NCBI GenBank assembly: GCA_905250125.1
Contig: CAJNOL010000307.1
Location: 62,001-126,000 of the forward strand
Direction of reading: 5' to 3'
DNA from: Rotaria sordida
Taxonomy: Eukaryota > Rotifera > Eurotatoria > Philodinida > Philodinidae
Length of the DNA: 64,000 nt
Made by a program: the position numbers and the translations under genes. Below the pieces are notes generated by a model. That model saw only the letters and a program-made list of their open reading frames with translations. It had not been told where the DNA came from and made no database searches. Shown in pieces: positions 34,155 to 48,359 of the stretch (its first letter is position 1; every line of letters starts with the position of its first letter).

Positions 34155-37100
34155 AATTTTGAATTGATCAACATTTCTGTACGTAAAAAAATGAAGAGAA
34201 AGAGAATAATAAGAGAGATTAAAAAAAAAAGAAAGAAGTCTATCTGAAATAAAGAAGCAAAGAGCGATAGAAAGTAATGCTCGAAGCTATATTGTATATT
34301 ATGCTGAGCCATTTTAATTTTAATTTACAGGTGTTATATCACATCATCAATTTGAAGTTGATATAAAGTGAAACATGCAACAGACATCCTTTTATTAAAT
34401 TGCTCGATGTCGTCTCGAAATTATCAAAATTCTTTTAAATTCTTCTATGACTAGATGTTAATCGAAAATATAACACTAGTCAATGAATAAGTAGATGCTT
34501 GTCGATGATCATAGTCTGTTGCGCTTTACACACTATAGAAATGATGAAGATGTAGAATAAAATAAATGAAAATGAAATTATGTGGAAGACTTTTTCTTTC
34601 TTTCTGTTTGTCTTTCTCTATCTCTTACATATTCTTATTCAACATCGAGCTTGATCATAATCAGTTAAATAGCCTCAAGATAAAATGTTCTCCGATAGAG
34701 TTGATTTATAAAAATCGTTTCGGTTGCATTCGATATAAATGATTTTATCAAACAAGACATATATTTATCAAAAAAATTGTTTGATCTTTCTTTTTCATAA
34801 TACAAGATGAGTAAATAGAAATATTTAAATGAATAATGAATCACAAAAAAAAAAATGATTAATTCAAATAAAGAACAATTAAATTAATATACGAATAAAT
34901 AGAGTAAAATGTCGTCTTTCATTTTCATCTTTTTTTTTTTTGCTAGTCTACGTACGATCAATGATGTCATCTCAACTGGCAACATCAGACGATAGCAAAA
35001 TATTAACAAATACGATTTGTTTGAAAAGAAAGAAATAACTTAGTTTCTTCTACTTAATCTGGCAGATGAAACTAAAGACATGTCTCATTTGTGTTCTCTA
35101 AAGTAGACAGAAAGGATTCAACTTAAAAAAGTTTTCATATATTAAACAATACTAGTAAATGATGACATTTACATAAAGAAAATAAAATGATTTCTTTGAG
35201 ATTGTATAAATAAAAAAGATTTACTTAAAAAATATCTCGAGAAATAAATACAAAGTTATTTTTTCTTAAGAAAAATGGTATTAGTTAAGATTGTTGATTC
35301 TTTCTTCTTAATCATATATTTTCCTTGAATGATTTCTAAACATGTTACTACGATTATTTCATACATTTCGAGTGCCCCCTTTTTTTTTGTTATATAGAAA
35401 CGGAAATTCAATGGTTTATGTATGTTTACTGTATTCCTTTCTTAAAATATGTTTATAAGGAGAAAAAAAAACACATCATTGAAAATCTCCCTAGTGGATT
35501 CATAGTTAGATATTTTTTTGTCTAGAAGAAATACGCCAATATTTGCAAGTATAAATATTGTTTCCGAAAAAAAACAAATTTATCTAGTAAAATCTTATAT
35601 TTGAACTGTATAATCTGTACTAATCATAATATAGTTTATTTTAATTCTTGAATTCTTCTAATTATTATTACGTTAAATTTCAAGTATAAATAGATTTAAT
35701 TACTTTTACGAATAGAACTTCTTCTAGTACTTTTTTTTTTGTTTATCTTTGATGTCAATTTTTATAAAGAACATTGACTTTTTGAATAGAAAACAATCGA
35801 TATATTTCAATATTGAGAATAGAAAAAGTTTCTCTGTTTTGGAAATGTCAAACATTCCTTGCTAATAGTATGATTAGAAGTTCGAGAAAACATCATGTTG
35901 TTTTGGTTATTTTTAATGTCATTTGAATTAATATTGACGTCTATCGAACCAAAGACGGAAGCATTTCCTCTCAAAACAAAATTCATCTTTCCTATTGTCA
36001 TTTATAGGATATACTTAGTAGTAACACAATCATATGGATTGTTTAATGTGAAAATAAATGCAAGTTTTATCAAATAATCTTGCGTTGTTTTGTAAATGAG
36101 TCGTTAACTATTAGTACTAATGAAAAATATTATATTTTCATATTTCAGTAGTAAAGTCCAATACTTTCGATTAATCAATAAACTTAATATTGAATTGTAT
36201 TTGTGACAGATCAAACTTTATATCCATTTGAATTTACCATTTCATTCAACTATTCGATGTTTTGTTCGAAATAGTCACCATCATCTTTTCGTTATTGTAA
36301 CTTTTCGGAGTGATTATCTAATTCGTTTTTCACAGTTTTATTATTAGGTATTATTAATTTAATGAATTTTTAATGAACTAGAACAGCTGTCTGTTTGACA
36401 ATTTTCAATGTTTTCTCTTGCCATCGATTGATTTCATTGATAAATCTATTCAATTTTTGGTCAGATTGATGCAGATAGGATATACAGATAATTTAATGTA
36501 TTAAATAAAACCTTTTTTTTTTTTTATTTATTATAAATTTGTTTACACATATATAATTCAACTGATGGCAATGTTTATTAAAATGTGTCGAACGAAATCC
36601 ATGGATACATTTATCGAATTGAACTACACCAATTTTTTAACAATGAAAGCATTTTTATTACATTGATTTAGTCGTTTGAAATAAAACTATGTAGTTATTT
36701 AGTAGCTTTGAATTTCGACAAAAAAATTAATTTTAATGTGTTATTATAATAGAATAAAACAAAAACATCAAAACATGCCTGTTTTTTCTGATATATCAAT
36801 AATTCCTGAAAAAGAAAACATGTCATCTGTTTTGCTCAACTTTAGACATTATCATACGTTCTTTTTTAAGTATGTCATCAATGTAGTATAATCGATCACA
36901 CATTTTTCATCATTCAATATTTAATTAAAGATTTTGCTAAATATTCAAAAAATTAACGACATCAAATGATGTCTATCTTTTTATCTTATGTTCTAATACT
37001 ACAAAATAAGACATAAATTCCAGTTTTTTGTTTTTAGCAATAAGGAAAAAAAAGATATCTGTTCTTTTGAATTAATATTTATGAAATGATCTTGAACTAA

Positions 37101-38586
37101 AAATAAATAAACAAAAGTTTTGAACACATCGACGATATCGAATATTATTAGTAATTCATTTCATCCTTACATACTATGTAAAACAGTACAGAGACAAATG
37201 AAACTCATATCTAGTTCAATACGGTTGATAAACTAATCAAACATGAATGCAATGAGAACCAGATAGGATGAGCTCGGAAGCTTAAGCAGAGATATTTAAG
37301 TACGGGAAAACTTCAGCGCCGAAAAGTTAGGCAAACAAAAAAATTTAGGTAAATATAATGCCTATTGAAAGATCAATGACAGTAGTAGGTGAGAATGTTA
37401 GTCTTCTTTTCGTTGCCATCCACGTCTTTCAAGTGTTTGTTATCCAAATTTTCTCTTCTGTAAGGGCGATTCAAAATTCTTCGAGAGTAAATATCTATTT
37501 TTAGCAGCACAGACACATAGTACGTAATCTAATAACTACAAACTCAACAAGAGTCAACTCAATCTTGGTAGAGACACCACCATTTTGAGTCTCGCATTGG
37601 ATAAAATACTAGCTTCTAATTCAAAATTAAAAAAACAGAAAAAATGAGATTAAGTGTGTCATCAAAACAAAATTTTGATAAACATCTTAGAATGTATATT
37701 CTCGTTGTAAATGACTAGACGCTTTTGCTTTTTAAAGAAAAATGAAAAAAACAAAATACGAAACGTTCGTCAATGACTAATATATTGAGATTTGATTAAG
37801 AAAATATTTTTTCTTTGACGAATTAGATAACCATTGAAGATATTTTATCCATATTAAATATTATTTCAATTTCTGACGTGATGAGGATTACAATACATAC
37901 ATACATAAACTTTAGTCTTGCTTTTTCCTGTCTGTCTAATAGTGGCAACATGGTGTAGATCTCTTCATCAATCTATATCACACAACAAACCCCCAAAAAC
38001 CTCTACTTGCTGATGGTAGAGAATATTTTGAATAGGAAAAAAACAAACTTCATTTTCTTTAAAATTTTTTCAACATAACCAGTTTTTTGTAACTTCAATA
38101 TTTTGCAGATAGAGCGATGTAACGAAATGATTTCAAACACGATGAAAAAATATATCAAAGAAAAAGATAAAAGAGTCTTTTCATTCTAATATTTCTAAAG
38201 ATATCAATAATTTATCTTACTTTGACTAAATTATTAGTAGAAAAAAAATAATTCTCAAAAAGCAAAATTAATATTTCAATAGATAAAAAAACGTCTGATC
38301 TAATTTTTCTTTTTTATGTTTCAATTTTATTCTGAACACATATAATAGAATAGAAATAATAACACGAAATATCATCCAAAAAACCAATAGCAAAAGAAGA
38401 GAAAAAAATATATATATATATATATCTCAAGTGCTTAAAATAAAACAATACGTTTTCTAGCATACACTTTGTCACATAAACATAGGACACATTCAAAAAA
38501 AAAAAAAAAGAAAAGAGAACAGTAACAAACAAACAGACTATTTTATACATCAAGACAAAAAGGAAAAAAGAAATATGAAATTTCAC
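34155..38586. other. 4.4-kb intergenic stretch, nothing recognised
   Basis: AT-rich, with only short chance-like ORFs (35807-36077 on both strands). A less AT-rich patch at about 37230-37340 (around GATGAGCTCGGAAGC) has no coding frame. A (TA)n run lies at about 38408-38426. Confidence 0.6.
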
Positions 38587-40492
38587 CTATAGTTTATAGA
38601 ATCGAATTGAATTCACATCTCGTACAACTAAATGTTTTCCATTTTCACGTCTTTTACCTCGTTCATCCATAATACAAACATTATAAATTGAATCTGCACA
38701 ACGTTTTGATGTTGGTAATGATAATTTTTGTGCTAAAGAAAAAGATGAAGATATATTGTTAATTATTTTTTTTTCTAAAGATAAACAAAATATCATACCA
38801 TCTTTTCCATTATAATGTAAATGAACAAGATATGGTCTTCGTATAGCAAATAACCAACCTTGTTCACCTGGTAAAACTTCCATTTGAAAATTTTCACCAG
38901 CAAAACGAAGATGTGTTAAATCAATATCAATACGTCGTTGTGGAATAAGTTTTTGATATTTTTCATTTATATTTATTGAAAATAAATGAAGACACCAATG
39001 ACGTTCATGTCGAGCTAAAAAATGTAATATTCCATTTGCATAACGCATTGATGCAATACCACAAACACCAGATTCTTGATCATACTATACAAAATAATAA
39101 ATAAATAAATAAATAATATTGAAAATTAAAACAAACATTTTCTTGATGATTTTGTTCATCTTCATCATTATATATCGGTGGTGGAAATAATTCTCTTGGT
39201 GTCCATCGTTTTAAAAGTGACCATGTTGCTATTGTTGATATATACCATAAATCAAGACTTGCAGCTGGATATTCATATGCAAGAAATACATATGATTGTT
39301 GATCACAAGCAATATGAGCTAAACTATGTCTTGATGATGGAACTTCATATTCACTTATTTGATTTATTGTACCACTTTCTGGTTCACATTGATATACACG
39401 ATGATAACTTTATAAAAAAAAATAAGAATCAATTATCTTTTCTTTTATTTTTAAAATTCTTACGTAATAAAAAGAAAAACTTGTAATTGTTCATGCCATG
39501 TCATACTTTGAACAGAATCCATTTGTGTCATTGTATTAAATTCTGGTAACATTAATAAACATTGTTCTTCATATTGATTATATATAGTAAGACAACGCAT
39601 AAATTGTGATAAACGATGACCTTTATATGTTTGACACCAATCATCAGCTATAATATAACGTCCATTAGAACATAATTGATATAAACCAGCACGATTTTGT
39701 GTTTGAAATGTTTGTGTTGGTATTGATGATGATAAACGATTATAAACAGTTGATGATAATAATGGTTCATCAGGTGGAAAAGCATGTGATTGAGATAATA
39801 AATATTGATTATAATCAATTGTTTTATTTAAATTATTATCATGTTGAGATATAATTGATGAATTTGAAATAAATGATCCACATAAAGACTAAGAATAAAA
39901 TAAAATAAAGAAAATCAAAAATTTTAAAATATTTTTTTTTTTAAACATTTATTCACACTAGCTGATGTTGAAAATTGAATTGATTCATTTTGAAAATTTT
40001 TTTTCATTGAATTATACCAATCAAGTAAACGTTGTTCACAAATATTTTGTGGATCTAATGAAGGTAAACGTCTAAATTTTATTTTATTGATTATTAAAAT
40101 GAAAATTATTTACAAAAAAAAAACAATTTACTTTGAAATCATATCTTGTATACGTTGATGAACAACATGTTGTTGATCATTTGAATTACCATAACGTGAA
40201 AGCCATGAAAATATAAAATCAATTTGACAATAATATTTTCCACAATGAAGACAACATGCATTTGTTAATGTTGATGTTGGTTTTGTTAATTCAGAAGATA
40301 TTGATGAATCAAGATATGAATTCATCATTGTCTAATAAAAAATAAAATAAAATAAAATTCTTTTTAATTGAATATATTATTCTTTCTTTTTATTTTCAAA
40401 TAATATACCATTTGTCGACGAGAAAATGAATGTGATAAAGCTAAATCATTTGATGAATTATTATTTGTATTCTGTTGCTTCATATCGTTCAT
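38587..40492 (-). CDS. Unrecognised 530-residue protein, possibly beta-propeller-like
   Basis: Six exons in coding order: 40409-40492, 40132-40331, 39957-40071, 39464-39888, 39137-39407, 38587-39084, all joining in phase to 530 residues. I do not recognise the family. The N-terminus is Ser/Asn-rich and polar, then comes a Cys/His patch (NACCLHCGKYYC) followed by helical sequence (FIFSWLSRYG, RLLDWYNSMKK). From about residue 160 the sequence has repeated short hydrophobic strands with Trp/Tyr motifs (GLYQLCSNGRYIIADDW, VQSMTWHEQLQVFLFITYH, SYVFLAYEYPAASLDLWYI, GWLFAIRRPYLVHLHYNG). This looks like blades of a WD40/NHL-type propeller, which is an inference. No signal peptide or membrane helix is seen. 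Careful intron phasing and balanced composition argue it is a real, conserved gene. Confidence 0.75.
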
Positions 40493-41769
40493 TCATAAAT
40501 CGATACTCGAATATAAATAAATAGTTCTATTTAGTTTTCTAATCGACTCTTTTCTCTTTCTATTTCGAAAATAATATAAATTATATTTTTATTTCATTCA
40601 TAAAGAGAAGAAAAGAAACAGAACGATGAAAATATCTATATTGGACATGCACACATACTGACAAAGAGAAAAGACAGATTATCTTATTTTACTCGTTCTA
40701 TATCTCGTCGATACTGATAGAAATGTAAATGGGTATCAAACGGCTATTTCAGAGAAAAGAGAAATAAGTAAACATGTGCTTTGTTTTATGATATCATTGC
40801 CGCTATTTAGTGTTTCTTTTTTTTTTTTTACTTCCCTAAAATATATTCTATCTATTGGAGATAAGAGCAAAGATATATTACTCATATTTTGGAATTATTT
40901 AACGAGAAAATATTGTTTGTATAAATTACATTGGTTATTCTATTTTATTTTTATATTGTACGATTCAAATTATTCATGTAAGAGGATCTATAGTGAAAAA
41001 CTATATCTATGCAATTATATAAAGAAATCAGTATAATTGATCGTATTTCTTATAATTCTTTTTTAAAGCTAACATCAGCAAATTTTCTCGATCGAGAGAG
41101 AAAAAAAAATAACACATTCTTTTCTTATCTATCTGATTTTGATAGACATGACTTTCTTTTAAATATATATAAGACATAAATTTGTTTAATCATTAGCATT
41201 GATTCTTGATTTTCAATACATTAGAATATTCACATGTATATAAAAAGATGCAATGTTCATTTGTTTATCTTTTTCTTAATGTCTGCTCTTCATTATGATC
41301 AATCATAGATTACTTTTGATATTGATAGATATTTCTTTTTAAAAATGATGATTCTTATCTATGATAGTTCAAAAAAAAAATATTCCCTTGCTATGTTAAA
41401 ATAAAATGTATCGCATTTATTGGCCACTTGAAGTGTAGGAGTGAAAACTTGTTGAATTACAACTTTAGCATTATAATTGATTAACTTTTGAGTAAAAGAA
41501 TTAACTCAGTTATTAACCGCAGTGGTAACTATCAACTATTTAAACCATTTCCCACCCTCGAAAATCGGTCTCGGGTTAGGAACATCCAAATGCCATGAAA
41601 ATTTGAGGATACGTTGGGCCTGTAAAAGGATGTCTGTGGTAGAATTTTCAGCCTCCTATCCTGATGCATAAGGAAGATACAAACCAAACAAGGATCGAAA
41701 AATGGCTTATCGTGTCTTCAAAAATTCTCTGTGAGTGTTCATTCACAATATGCTTGATTGTTTTTTTTT

Positions 41770-41927
41770 TGTTTGAAAGAGCATGTCCAGATGTAGTGCC
41801 TATGAGGGCCCGTTTTTTTACTCTTATCTTTCTGGAGGAAAAAATGCCTGGTAAGTTCATCCACTGAAAAACCTCTCAAAACAAAGGGCTTTCATAGGCA
41901 CTGTATTTTTTGATGTTCTTTCAAACA
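41770..41927. repeat. Imperfect inverted repeat in a less AT-rich block
   Basis: The left arm, about 41770-41811 (GTTTGAAAGAGCAT, then TAGTGCCTATGAGGGCC), pairs with the right arm, about 41885-41927 (GGGCTTTCATAGGCACTG, then ATGTTCTTTCAAAC). The loop is roughly 73 bases. It sits inside a 0.7-kb block (41550-42240) of distinct composition that includes a GAGGGAGGGAGGGAG tract, most simply a decayed transposon. Confidence 0.6.
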
Positions 41928-44900
41928 AAACAAAAAAAAAATATTTGACGTTATATCGGATTATAGTTGACTTTCGCTGGAGATGTGTCGTTCGACCACT
42001 ATTTTGAGAAAAAACGAAAAAGATTTTTGGATTTTTCCAAAAACCGCTGGTTTTCCTGATGGGGGTTGTCAAAAATCTTGAAAATTTTTCGAAAAAAATG
42101 AAGTATCGCAGAAAAGTTTTTATCGTTTAGGAAAAAACAAATGACAAGCTACCTCTTCGTATATTTATCTCAATTTCAATGATTCTGATGAAAAGTAACT
42201 TTTTTGAGGGAGGGAGGGAGCCTTAACTTCTTCGTTCGTTGGACAGATTTAACTAAATGGAAATAGTCATCATTTTGATTTGACTGACACATTTGATAGC
42301 ATCGATAAAAATATATGTATTTCAACGTTCTTTACTTGAGATATGAACATTTATAAATTTTTCTGTAAGTGTTTTTTATATATTTCTAGTTACATTTACT
42401 TGTATTTATACATTGAGTATGATGCTGAGACGATGAATTCTTTATTGTGCACTATTAAGAATTTTCTCGATGTTGATAACTACGAGCAAAAACATCGTAA
42501 TTATAGTCAGATTTTTGAAAATATAGATATCAAACATAAGTGGTAATTTCAAGTTTAAACTGTGTCTCGAAAAGTTTCATAAAAGCGTAAATTGGTCAAA
42601 ACTTGCAACTGTTATAATTTTTGATTATTGCTATGATTCTAAGCTTTATTCAGAATTAGTTTTGTTATTATCACTAATCAACATAATCCTCAATATTGCT
42701 GATGACTTTCAAGCAATTAAAAGTATTAATAATATTCGTGCCCGTAAATAAAGTACACTGACACTAAGTATAAATGTGTCATCATCTATTTGTCGTTTCT
42801 GAATAACTTAATAAGCATTTCTCTTTGCTTCTATTTTATAAAAAGATAATTTTATCTTCAAATTTTCTTTAACTTCTCTTCTCTATTCATCGATACATTA
42901 ATGAGAAACAATGGAAAAATATCGTAATAATACAAGTACTGATATAAATGATAATGGACCTATCAGAAAGAATAGAGACTAATCTAATGTATTGATTTCA
43001 TGTTGAAATAAAACTCATCTAATTATACTGATAAAGAACATTACCTAAATTTATTCATAACATATATTGAAAATAACTGTCATCTTAGAGAATCAAAAAA
43101 AAAAGAATTAAAGCAGTTTCATTATGTAAAATTTGGTTCTCAAATGGTCATAATTTAAAGATGATCATTAATCATACACAAACAACAATACATTATCTTA
43201 CACATACATTCATGCACTCGACGCATAAACATAAAAATATTTGGCTTGCACTTAAATACATAAAAAAAACACTTATGAAAAAATTTATGAATGCTCATTT
43301 TTTGAATTAAAGAACGTTGAACTACGTATATTTTTATCTATTCTATTAAATATGTCAATTAAATGTGTTCAAAGAATGAAGAAATTAATTGAGTTATATT
43401 TGTTGATAACGATCATCAAAGTTATAATCATTTTAATTTTTTACCATTTTTCTCCACTAGTAACTTTTTATAAAACAGCTTTAACTCCTACACTGATCGC
43501 TTGTACTAGCATCACAGATTCTACCATGAAAATGTGTCACAGCCGGAATTAGCCTTATCCTATTAACTGACATTCATGCACCGTTTTGCTTTGTGTGCAC
43601 AGGTATATATAATCAAACTAGAAAATTAGTAATTATTCGATTTTACAGAAAAAAAAAACAGACATGCGGAAAAGTAGATTCGAACGATGTTTTCAAAATG
43701 TGTTATACAATGTGCGTAAAATAGAATACATACGATTCATTTTATATTAGTGTGAAATAGGAATGTGTTTCGTTGTCGGTAGAATTTTGCCACCTCAATT
43801 GAAGATTTGAACTTCTACAATTTTGTCATTATATTTTTCAAAAGCAGAAAAAAAAACGTGTGAAAAGAAGGTGCAAATGAACGTAATAATAAAGAAAGAA
43901 TTTACAAACACATTCATTTATACATGGTGTTCCAAAAGTCATTTATTTTAGAGAATTATAATAGAGATGCAAACATATGTATTAGTTCACTGCAAAAATA
44001 AATAACAATACACATCTATTCGACTTTGACTCGCATCATATGAAGTAAACGCAAAAACAAATCATATCATGCTTTAACAATGATATGATCAACTCATATT
44101 TACTAAGTCAATGTATAGATGAGATTATGAAAAAGACCACATATATTTATGATATTCCGATCTTTCAAAAGTATAAACATGTATAATAAAGATATTTTAA
44201 AACATTAGATAATTCAGAATTATCCTTTTAATAATTAATATCAACGATATTATCTTCATTGAATCACAACAACATTAAATCAATTTTATTTCTAATAAAC
44301 TACAATACGTTATATAAATCATTAATTTGTATGTCAAATTTATTCAATATCTCTTCGACAAGATGACTGTTCTTCATTGAATTCTTCCGAATAATATAAA
44401 TATCGTTTAGATAAATTGTAACAACCACTATTTGAAATCATATAAGGATATTTTTCGGTTGCACATAAGTTTTTATTTTTCGAGCTTTTTATCTTGGCTG
44501 CTCTTTACTCGCTTTCATCGAATCAGTTTCACTAACATACTTTTATAATACAGAGAACATCCCGATTGGCTTTCACTAGTTGAATGAAAGATCGGATATA
44601 ATCAGATTCTTGTTATTATCACTGAAGAACAATGTACCTAAAAAGAATATCTACAAGATGAACAAAAACGAAATGCATCAAGAGCAGTTATCCAATCAAT
44701 TGATGATCGATTACTTCTGCAACAATAAGTAGGATATTAGTTTCTACTAGAAAAGAGATTACTCATCGAGCACTAGTACAATAATTATTTGTTAAACTAT
44801 TAATATCTTGCATTTTAATAATAAGATGTGTTTCATCGTTAAGCTAATCAAGGGATCAGAAGCAAACGAAGTATAATTGATATTACTTGGAAAATTAAGT

Positions 44901-45199
44901 TCACAACGATGTGCAGCATCAATCAAGTTTGTCGGCGTATCGTATAGTAATTTACATGAAAGTTTTTTCGTACCAAATGACAGGTTTATTAGTTTCATAG
45001 GAAATATCTCATACAATGGTCTATTTTATTTCAATCTAAATTTAAAAGAAAAAAATAAAACACTTAATTTCAAACTGAAATGGAGGAAAGGCTTGCGGAT
45101 CTATCGAATTAGTATAGTATTATATACATACTGTATATCCTCTATTTTTTTAAGTTATATAATATCATTTACATTCTTGAATGAGAACATATTATATAA

Positions 45200-45934
45200 A
45201 TAAAGTCGAGGACGAGAAACTGAGGATGCTTTGATTATTATGAACATGTTTCGTTACTTCTTTTGTTCGGTTGTAAGATATTTGTCACATGATGTTTTGA
45301 GAGATGCGTTACCTTTGTTTAAACACGCTAGAATATTTTCATTAATTAATAACTTGATTGATGAAATAAATGTTCAACAAGGAAAAATAACTATACCTGT
45401 GTTTCTTGTCGAAATTGAGACACTTCTTTCTTGTGTATGGCATAAATATATCGTTCTTGTGATTTAGTTGTTTTTTTTTTGAGAATATCAACCTACTTAG
45501 TTTAAATTTTTCCTTTTTCGCTACCAAATTTCTTTCAAAACTTGTCATTAAACATTTCTGTGATGATAAGCATAGATATTGTTATTGAACTTATTCAACG
45601 AAAACTTTCCATATTAAGATTATATAAATAGCTTGAAATATTGTTTTGAACTTGATCTCTACAGACAATTATCTATCATGTAAGTGTGTATAGAGATATA
45701 CATTTTAGTCTTTATGAATGATAGTAATGATTAAACTCATCAGAGATCATTAACAACGATGAAAATTTAGAGAAAGAGCAAGATTTGGTAATGATCAATT
45801 TAGTGATAGAATTACCATGTGAAGAGAATTATTTCGAAGGTTTGGAATTGATGAAAGACTATACAAAAGACTTTCTGAATGCGTTATTCGAACAGAGATT
45901 GTTTGAAAATGAACTGGACGTATTTAATTGTTAA
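45200..45934 (+). pseudogene. Possible coding fragments, unrecognised
   Basis: Two open stretches have more coding-like composition than their surroundings: 45200-45467 (containing ETEDALIIMNMFRYF and SHDVLRDALPLFKHAR) and about 45732-45934 (containing LVIELPCEENYFEGLELMKD and LNALFEQRLFENELDVFNC). I found neither a joining splice pair nor a family. They could be exons of an unknown gene, a decayed copy, or chance. Confidence 0.25.
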
Positions 45935-46649
45935 GTTTATCAATATCCAATTGAACATATACATCAGAAGAACAATTGTTACAAGCTCCATTTTTACGAT
46001 CTGTCTTCTCCTAGCTTCTTTTTCTATTCACTACAGTTTTTCACTTAAAGTCTTTTAATCCTTTCGTCTTTTATGCTACATAGATCACAATCCTCTCTTC
46101 ATTGGTTCCTTTCTTCTTCCATGAATCTAATATTACTCTCTTCTTGATTCAAGATTGTCTTTTTTCGTGTAGTCTAGGTGTTGTGTATGTTTTATCGAAC
46201 AAAAAGGAAGTAGACTCATCCGGCAAACTCTCTTATAATAGTGGAAAATTTCATTACCACTTTGTTGTGGAAATGAATATCTATTACAGCAGATGATAAT
46301 TTGATACGAAGAAAATAAATAGTCTTAATAATGTCATAATCTACGTATTACTCGTGTTTCTGCTACGTTATATTAAGACGCTCAACGCATGTGCTGTTGT
46401 TTAAATGATGACTAGAAAAATAACTCCAATTTATCTTTTCCAAATAGTTTTCATAAAAAATCAAATTTTATCGTTAAACATGATTTTCTATTAGAAAATT
46501 AGCAGAAAAATTATCACAACGAGACATAATTTGATTACAAAATAATTTTGTAGTTTTGTTTATAAAACAACCCAAATAAAAAAAAAATATTCTTATATAT
46601 GAATAAAAAAATAAAAAGACCATCACAGTTATTCGTTTTTGTATACTTT

Positions 46650-48359
46650 TTATGAAAAATAATCATCATAAGTATGTAAAAAGTATCGATCATCAATATT
46701 ATCTTCATCGGAAATCGATTTTTTCATATGTAATACATCGACTTTCTTGAGTAGTTGAATAATTTGACTATAAAAAAAACAAAATTTCATGTAATATTCA
46801 AAATAAAATTGCAAAAAACACATACTCAACATTTTCATGAGCAAATTCACTTTGATCATGAGAAAGAATTTCCTGTTTTATTCTATCTTCTAAAATATCA
46901 AGTTCACCTAATAATGTTTCATTTTGTTTATTTGTTTTTATTGCGTCCATCTAAACCAAAAATATCAATTAATATAAGAAAAAAAGGACTAATGGATATA
47001 AAAGTTTAATTATACTTCTGTATCTCGAATAGCTTGTTGAAGTTGTGTACAAACAGATATTGGAACAAAATTTTCAGTTAATTCTTGTTTTTTTTTTGTC
47101 ATTCGATCGAATAAATCAAATATATTTTGTCTTATATCCTCAATTTGTTCTACTTGTGTTTTAATTTTTACTTCTGTTGATACAACTGGAATTTCCATTG
47201 TTGGTGCTAAAAAATTTTTTCAATTTGTATCTTTATATTTAATAATATGGAATTTAATTTAAACCTGCTGCTTCAGTTTTTATTCTAATTTGTTCTTGTT
47301 TTATTCGTTTAAGTTCTTCATTCAATATTCGATTTTGTTCTAATGCTTGTCTTGTTTGTTCTTCGATTTTATCAATATCAAATAATTCTGAATCAGCTGT
47401 TGAAAAATTCGGTTGAGTTTGACGTAATCGTTTTAATTGTTCAGCAACATGAGTACCATATTCAGGTTGACTGGTTAATAAATGATCAAGATAAAATTCA
47501 TATTCATCCTAAATCAATGATTTTTCATTATCAAATGAAAAAGAACATATTAAGAAATCTTACTTTGATACGTTCAAGAATAGGACCAAAGGCAACTGAA
47601 CCTTCGATCAATTGACTCATTGCTTCACCATATGCTTGTAGACGAGTTAAACTAATTGTTTGACCTTTAGTTTCACTTTCAATCGTTATTAATTTCTATA
47701 TTAAAAATTAATTAAAATAAAATTTATTTTCATGAAAAAACAAAATAAATTTACTAATATAAGATTTTGTTCAACAAAAGCAACAAAATCTTCACTATAT
47801 CCCAAACCATGTAAATTAACATCATTTTTTTGTAAAACTAAATCATTGAATGTTCTCATTTTATGCACTCGTTGTTCTTCAGATAAATCTATTGAAAATG
47901 TTGGTACTTGAATACGTTCATTTTTTATTGGTGGTAATCGTTCACTGGTTATTGATGATGATAATCGTTCATCAAACTAATTTAATCATAGATTTTTAAT
48001 CAATCATTTGATTTTCTCATATATATGAATAGAAGAAAAACAAAACTTACATTTGCTGTTGGTTTTAGTGTTTTTTTCATTGGAATTTCTGGTAAAGTTG
48101 TATAGGTAAAATCTACTAAACTATTTTTCATTTGTTCAACATTGGATGAATATGTTTTAAGACGATGAGCTGGTCGTAATGTTGGATGAGGTTTTTGAGA
48201 AGATGACCAACATGATTTTTTCTCTTCGTTAGTTGTTGGACGTGGACGATAAAGATTATTTTCATTTAAATGTCCTGTTGTTAAATCACGAATGCTTTGA
48301 AGTTGTTCACGATTAATTGAATTACAAATCTCTTTTATTTGAGAAGACATATTTATCAA
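46650..48359 (-). CDS. Coiled-coil protein with TSNAXIP1_N-like region (C6orf118-like)
   Basis: Seven exons in coding order: 48051-48359, 47755-47976, 47564-47695, 47265-47508, 47016-47206, 46826-46950, 46650-46767; 446 residues, all in phase. The first exon is a polar, Pro/Ser/Lys-rich tail; Met4 is an alternative start. Residues about 104-245 (SIDLSEEQRVHKM, LQAYGEAMSQLIEGSVAFGP, ILERIKDEYEFYLDHLL) resemble the N-terminal domain of translin-associated factor X-interacting protein 1, also present in human C6orf118. The length fits C6orf118 (about 469) better than TSNAXIP1 (about 658). The rest is Glu/Lys/Gln-rich coiled coil (EQTRQALEQNRILNEELKRI). The family is expressed in ciliated tissue and testis, so a cilium role is plausible but inferred. 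Confidence 0.7.

Larger units (their letters stand above)
40493..46649. other. 6.2-kb sparse stretch with a foldback and weak ORFs
   Basis: No recognisable intact gene. It contains a less AT-rich block at 41550-42240 with an inverted repeat, a few open frames of uncertain meaning (42343-42546, 44792-45203) and possible coding fragments at 45200-45934 listed separately. Confidence 0.5.
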
